DNA of 64,000 nucleotides from Opisthorchis felineus (Eukaryota; Platyhelminthes; Trematoda; Opisthorchiida; Opisthorchiidae). The notes beneath the pieces were generated by a model. The model saw nothing but the letters and a program-made list of their open reading frames with translations, had not been told where the DNA came from and searched no databases. The stretch is taken from the NCBI GenBank assembly GCA_004794785.1, contig SJOL01009565.1, positions 357,383-421,382 on the forward strand, read 5' to 3'. Below are positions 57,963 to 64,000 of the stretch, one piece after another (the stretch's first letter is position 1; every line of letters begins with the position of its first letter). Both the position numbers and the translations under genes were made by a program.

Positions 57963-60900
57963 CTGTAGGATGAATTAGTAATATGAACCGAGTGTACATA
58001 TCACTTACTCAAGTATTCTGATTGATCTGTTTTACAGGGATAGCGAAAGAGATATTTTCAATTTTATTTGCATAACAAGGCCTAAAACATGGGCTTTGGA
58101 AACACTGATAAACTAACAAGCATACTACACAACGTTTTGGGTGAGATACATGTAGGTTAAATGGCTGAAAAGCAATTTTATTCTATGAGAACTGAATATG
58201 TTCGTCTTAATTGCTGGCATAAGATTCTAAAAGTAGTTCGTTCTCTGGATGATCGTAATATTGAGTAGCAACGCTCTATCCAGTCGAATTGACCAGGTAC
58301 GACATCCTTCTCGAAGTTTTGGGGTTTAACAAAAACAGTCTGGAAAAAATAATTGAGGCGACTTACTTGAGGTGAACTACTTCAGCTTGCAATAGTAGGC
58401 CACAATGTTCTGAGTTGTGTCCTTATCAGATAAGTATCTGAAGTTCGTGGTTTAATCGGAATGTATTTTGGTATGGCTTAAGTGCGCTCTACGCTTCCAA
58501 AACAATCGTTCTCTTGCGGAGGGGTTGTCCACAGAAAAGGTTATCTTCGTCTAGGCACTTGAAAATAGTACAGTGCACAAACTGCCACTAAACGCACGCT
58601 GTTTTCCAAACTCATCGCTACATCGAAACCAATCCCTATAAAATACATCAGACCGATTTTGAAAATGCTCATTTGGCGAAAAGTACATCATTGTTTATTA
58701 CTGACGGCTGGAAGACATCACTCCGGTATACAACTCATATGGTGTGGGTTGGTCAGGTGGAAGTTACTGATCAGCGTCAAAGCTGAACAAGTTATATGAG
58801 GGATGATTATCGGATCGTAGCAAAGGACATGTGTTTATCCACCATTCGTCACTCCTAACTGAGCGATGACATGAAACGCAGTGCTGCCTGAGACTGAGAA
58901 AGATCAATATTAGCAAAAAATAATCGAGAGTACCAGAGAAAACAAAAATCAAATGTGTTTCGTAGATTTCTGACCGGTGTAGCCAGATTTCTATTAAGTA
59001 AGAGACACGAAATTCCGGTAAGGTAAAAAAAGTCCCGCTTGCCGCTTAAGATCAGCTGATTAGTGCACAAAGTCGCAGAGGTGTGTTGACAATTTCCTTC
59101 AGGTTTATGTGGGTGTCAAGTTTACTGAAAGTGGACATGGCGACATCTTCAGTAGTCTGTGATATACCGATGTTTGTTCTTGTAATGTGCAACACAAATC
59201 TTTCTCAAAAGTTGGTCACAAAGAAGTTAAGTAGGGTTGCTTTTTGAATAGATGGTTTGAGTGAGTTGTTCACGACTCACAAAGACTCCACTGTCTGTTT
59301 TGCCCTCATTGGCACTCGTCATGTTGGGGTAATTTGTAGAATATTAGACTATTCGTTCATCTGCCAGCTCTGATAGGACCCACAAGGAACGTGGCACTAG
59401 ACATGGATGAACTGTTGCCGGTGTTATCCAAGTGTGCACTGATTACACGTCTCAACATCCTGCTAGAAGTTATCTGAACTTACGCGGAAATCCCCTTTTT
59501 TTCGAAAAGAAAAATGCATAGACTGCAGCGACCACCGTGACAAGAGAATGAAACATATGACTTTTGAACTGACGGCCTCATTTGTGGAACTAGAATATGC
59601 GGACAAAGTGGCCATCATTTGTGATCACGATCGTGTGTCTCGGAATTCAATCCGCCTGTCGATTTAAATTTGACTTCCCTCCGCATAACTAAAAATATCG
59701 TTCAGATAAAACACCCTTTCGTTGCTTAGCTGCCACTCCTGCTAAAGGAAACACATAACTGCAAAGTTGTTGGTTTGCTTATCTCCTCTTACTCTTAATG
59801 AAGCCGACCCCAAAATGGTGAAAAAAATTCATTGTTTGGAATTTGCTTGAGCTTGAACGATACTCCGCCAGAATCAATCACCCTAATTGTTGGAATCAGA
59901 GCTGTAAATGCGAATTCCCGTCGTTTCTGTTGGAGTTATACTTTCACCCTAAGACTCAATAAATGCACAAGCCTAGAAAATTGGTATCTTGGCCTTCGGA
60001 TATGCTTCCCTATTAGGAGTATGATTGAAATTCCGGAAACGTTTCAAACGGTTTGCAGCATAAGTATTTGTCTAATCGGCATCTAAATGACACTTTTGGA
60101 AACAGCGCTTCCAATAAGAAGTATTTGTTCCAAATACGACAGTGTTTTACTTCGACATTTAGGCGACATAGGCCGAGATCACTGTATGTCACTGTTACAT
60201 CGCTGCGTTTCCTTCAACGCTCGTGAGATATCATTATTGAAGACCTCTGCTGTGAATCCACAATTTATGGAGTTTTCTGCTTAATTCATCCGGTGGACGT
60301 TAGGTTTGGAAATAAACAGGTATCCACCGGAATACACATGCATTCCAGTTCTCATATTCAAAGGGGAGTTGAATCCACTTCTGGTTGTATAGCTTATTTT
60401 ATTGTCGAACGACCATCTTGGCTCCATGTTTGCTGCCTCCATTGGCATACTAAACGTGGCCGGTCGCACACAGCAAGCGATTGTGCCAAGTGGTGGATGG
60501 AATGTTTGAATTTCACACTACCCGGAAACTGAGTAAAAACCAGTTGAATAGAACACCAATTCGGGTACCCATTCAGCTCAGACTTGTAATTTCACTTTGA
60601 TTTTCACACTATTCATTAAGTAGATTGAAACGTTTGACTGTCCACATTTCCCACCATTTCTCCTCTGTTGACTGGCCCGTTGGTATTTCTCTAACTCCAT
60701 CTTAATTGGCAAATGAATGTTTATTTACAGCCTATCTGATGTGCCATAGCAATTCAAGCTATCTCATAAGTAGAATCATACTACTAACAGGAATATGTAG
60801 CGGTGTTTGCGCAGCACAATTCTTTTGAAAAATAACGCAACCAAAAGTTTCAATTGAACTTTTCGTTAACGCCGCCTTATTTTTCAAGTGGTTTTAAGTT

Positions 60901-62762
60901 ACGCTTGACTATTTTAGGGCACACAGTCCGTGGGTTGTCCGTCCGGCCTACGAAAATCTCTCAAATTAAAACATTCTATTCGATGATACAATCAGTACGT
61001 CACACGGTAATTTTCTGTGCAGTCCGTTGAGAAAGTAAAACCAACCTGAGCATCTCAGGAGACACGTTTTGGTGCCAAAATGGCCGGGCGGTATCTAGGG
61101 GAAAAGATAACAGTGGAAACACTCGCATTATTGACTTAGATTTCCTGGTCCACTATATAGAGGATGGTGGATTTTCTGTCGGTGCAATTCCGCCGACATT
61201 AGAAACCCCTTTCCTACACGACTTGAGACCATTTCTCCGATAGAAGAGTTTGTACAAAATTTTCACCACATGGACATATCACAACGATAGAGCAGGATTG
61301 AGTGACACATGAAGGTTCGCTAGTTGTCGGGTTTCCTTTGGTTGCAGTTGTGATTTGCAACTTGTCCCATGAACTTGTTCCGTTCTTCGCTCACTTCGCA
61401 AGTCTGCTGAATCAGCTTATGTAATGCTTTTAGTGAACGGCATTTTGGGAAAAAACTATGCAGACTTGAAATGTAGGTGTGAGGGCAACACACTTTTCAG
61501 TCTAACGAATGCTCACTCTGGGCACCACAAGTCTTGGTTTTTTGGTTTCTTCGGCAACCAGTTACTAACCCCACCCTGCAACATAGTCAGGTTTTCTGTT
61601 AGTACTTCATGTCAATATGAACATCTGTTGATTCCAAGATAAAGATATAGAGGGACATTTTCTGAGGCGGCTAAACTTTCAGTCATCCTAACCAAAGGCT
61701 TTGGCAACAGTCCTCGTACAAGCGACAAGTTAAAGCGGAATTGAATTTCTTTTAGGTGGCTCCTCTCACTCACTCCCCATTGTACGGAGCATATTCATCT
61801 TTGGTAAACATTTTGGCATCCATTGAAAACGTTCTCCGTGGCGCGAAAGACATCTCGATGTACTTGAGTTATCTCGTTTACAAGCTGAAATTTGGCGGTG
61901 GTAACCCCCTAAAGTTACGACTCGGTCCTCAGACAGACCTTTAAACTGAACCGAATGATTGAAAGCTAACCTTGCACAAATGCTATAAACAGGCGAATAA
62001 GACCACTTTTAGACTATCCCATTCTTTATGATATGATTCTCTTGCACAAGAACTGTAAAGAGCACTAAAGAAACCTTTTTTTGCTGCATTTAACACACCG
62101 GACTATTTTAGCCCTATCAACAGTAAACGAAACCTGATGGATTCTCAGGCAAGGACTCGGAGACTACGGCAATCTGATAAGCTGGGGATAAAGTAAACTC
62201 GGGGATGGACCGTGGTAACTTTCCAGGACTCTTCTCAAAATACCTTGCGCTGGTAATAAAATCACTCTTAACCCTATCCTCTAACAATGACACCCCTTTT
62301 CAATGACCTCCAAAGAGCGTTTCAGTCCAGTTTTTGCTGTGGATTTTCACACCTTTGGATAAGGATTTGCCCTGTTTATTAGGTCTGTTGATTATCGGCC
62401 ACCTTGAGAGAACAAAGCGAGTTGCCCATCGACTAATTTTACTTTGCGGATGAATATGGAGAGTCACCAACCTTTCTAGAAGTTCATTCCATAGAGCGAC
62501 TGATTTCCACTAGCTCTAGTAGAGGCCAATATGCGCATGTCATACTAATCCTTACGCTAACCTGAATCTACGAAGAATCACTTGAGACGGTCAAAAAGAT
62601 TTTCGGATAGTTTAAGGTGGTTGATCAAGTGGCTGTTGATTCCTTCACCGCGCTTAGCATTTGACGTCCAAAAATTCTGTTGCAGTCCCAAAAGACATCA
62701 TCAATGCGCGGTTGGGTGGGTTATTACTAAGATCACAGGGGTCAACACTGAACATAGCTCAC
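57963..62762. other. No gene recognised
   Basis: ORFs up to 84 codons on both strands. A plus-strand frame at 61,756-61,944 begins right after a good acceptor (GAATTTCTTTTAG) and reads APLTHSPLYGAYSSLVNILA, which might be an exon on the opposite strand from the other candidates. A faint hammerhead-family remnant (GCCTATCTGATGTGCC) is near 60,733. If the minus-strand exon candidates form one gene, much of this is intron. Confidence 0.35.
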
Positions 62763-63243
62763 CAAGGTCAACATAGATCGGCAACTTGAAGTTTGCTTCA
62801 CATACACCAGGATTTCCAATCAAGTCAGTCACGCTCTTCAAGGGTAAGTTCCAGTATTCGTTGTGATCCAGTGAAGTGGCAGGAAGGAGAGACATCGCTG
62901 TCATAGAAGCCTGGACCACGGATAACGTATCGAACACCAGTAATTCCTCTGCTGTAACTGTTAGATCCCTGACTTTGTCGCGTAGTCTGTCGGAAAGCTG
63001 TAAACGTAAGTAACTCAAATGACCGTTCGTTACACTGTTCGTTGTGGTCAATAAAACAATGGGGCTAGTAGTCTTTTGGCACTTCCTCAGTAAAGGGTTA
63101 AAATTACCGCTCGGCTTCAAGCGGTAAATCAGCTTTGTTGTTCTTGACACAGCAAAATTAGAAAGTTTGTGAACAATGTCGACCGTATCTATTTGAAACT
63201 CCCCGTCTTTCACTGTGTTATTCCGCTCTCTTGATGATTTCCA
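62763..63243 (-). CDS. Best host-exon candidate: 481-nt exon of an unidentified protein
   Basis: On the minus strand a good acceptor (GGATTCCTTCTTCATTAG, then TGG; exon start 63,243) opens a frame of 160 codons and ends at a good donor (GACCTTG then GTGAGC; last exon base 62,763). The peptide starts WKSSRERNNTVKDGEFQIDT and includes IVLLTTTNSVTNGHLSYL, LRDKVRDLTVTAEELLVF and DTLSVVQASMTAMSLLP. Codon usage and composition look coding, and no repeat copy was seen. The helical L/T/S-rich middle faintly recalls the large extracellular region of polycystin-1-like proteins, but I would not name it on that. The unspliced frame runs on to a stop at 62,701. Confidence 0.5.
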
Positions 63244-64000
63244 CTAATGAAGAAGGAATCCATTACTCTCCAGAATTATGTATTATTACTAGGAGGTGAG
63301 CTACACGGCATCGATTATGCTTTTGTGGCAGAGGACGAAGCCAAATCATGATGAAAATCAAATTTTACCCCTTTCTTGGAAACGTCAGCAGTTTACACCT
63401 CAGGAAACCATGGGAGTATTTTAAGTCTGCGGCATACAGCACTACTGACTGTATGATTCCTCGGTTGCTCAGGGCAACCGAAATGTCAGGTTATAACCTC
63501 TTATTCTACTACGCTGTGTAATAACTTAAAGCTGTCCACTTGTCATTATTCACATAGGGTTGGTTTCTTCGTGGGAACATATCACACAACGAGTCATGCG
63601 GCCCCTTGTCCTTCAATACGCGAGAAGCAGTTTGCAGATGAGGCGCACTACACATTAGCTATCCGGTTCTGAACCGAGGGATCAGAATAAATACCCGGTA
63701 GGTCGTATTTTCTACAGAAATTTTTTGACATCCCAATCCATGTGATAGCTTACATCATAACTCAACTATCCCTACGGCTCTTTTTGGGTTTTCGGCTTCG
63801 CCCGCAGTGTGAAAGTCTGCTTTTTTAGACGTAAAGATCCGTCAACCAGTTTCTCTGATGCCAGATAACTGTTGCAAAGATTTTCTAGAACTGTTGCGGT
63901 GCAAGCTAAAGCAAGAGAAAATTTGATGTCAGCATACAAACGAGGTGATAAGTTTTGATTTTTTTCTGTGGACTGTCATCTCTTAGCTAAATCACAGTGA
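63244..64000. other. No gene recognised
   Basis: Non-coding AT-rich sequence to the window edge. It would be intron upstream of the exon candidate at 62,763-63,243. Confidence 0.4.

Noticed and set aside
60725..60775. Sixth hammerhead-family copy (GCCTATCTGATGTGCC)
   Set aside because: It may be a remnant, since a CATAAGTAG-like block follows, but the ribozyme centre is deleted and the match is too short to call.
41540..61090. Recurrent CCAAAATGGC motif (41.55, 53.35, 61.08 kb)
   Set aside because: Only about 10 bp is shared and the flanks are unrelated, so chance is likely.
1..64000. CRISPR array, bacterial operon or phage
   Set aside because: No regularly spaced direct repeats, no ribosome binding sites and no long intact genes; element types are eukaryotic.

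Overview
The window looks like intergenic or intronic DNA from a repeat-rich metazoan, most likely a parasitic flatworm (trematode or cestode). The evidence is the set of decayed non-LTR retrotransposons: RTE-type and CR1-type reverse transcriptases whose peptide blocks resemble those that are abundant in flatworm genomes. To these are added tRNA-derived SINEs and a family of short repeats carrying a type I hammerhead ribozyme motif of the kind found in Penelope-like elements. There are no operons, bacterial ribosome binding sites or long intact genes. The organism call is inference from family resemblance and was not checked against a database.

Layout. Positions 1-624 hold the C-terminal end of a dead RTE element. 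A second, nearly full-length but broken RTE copy (endonuclease, reverse transcriptase, C-terminal domain) runs from about 1,100 to 4,405. It is interrupted by a 187 bp tRNA-derived SINE with a 6 bp target duplication. Two CR1 3' ends on the minus strand follow (4,763-5,065 and 5,743-6,905). Positions 6.9-18.1 kb are mostly old, unrecognised DNA. They contain an unusual palindrome at 13.15 kb, three (ATT)n-tailed retroelement 3' ends, a minus-strand repeat shared with 23.1 kb, and a dead DNA-transposon transposase (16.6-17.4 kb, perhaps to 17.69 kb). A long CR1 pseudogene occupies 18.1-20.96 kb and an older CR1 pseudogene 24.3-26.1 kb. From 26 to 35 kb I recognise no gene.

The distal part, from about 35 kb, is visibly more AT-rich and carries short elements. 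These are a (TA)n microsatellite, scattered hammerhead-bearing repeats (35.2, 37.1, 46.8, 51.4, 55.6-56.0 kb), two copies of a foldback element (40.2 and 44.3 kb), two tRNA-derived SINE families (42.7-43.3 kb and 49.5 kb), and a few open stretches with plausible splice signals that may be host exons. The best is 62,763-63,243 on the minus strand. Others are at 57.17-57.27, 57.68-57.96 and 50.94-51.25 kb (minus) and at 52.17-52.40 kb (plus). None could be assigned a function.

How the parts relate. RTE and CR1 elements copy themselves by target-primed reverse transcription, and SINEs use the machinery of such elements. Two CR1 copies here share three premature stops yet sit in different flanks, so a broken element seems to have been copied in trans. 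The hammerhead repeats probably derive from Penelope-like or retrozyme-like elements whose RNA cleaves itself.
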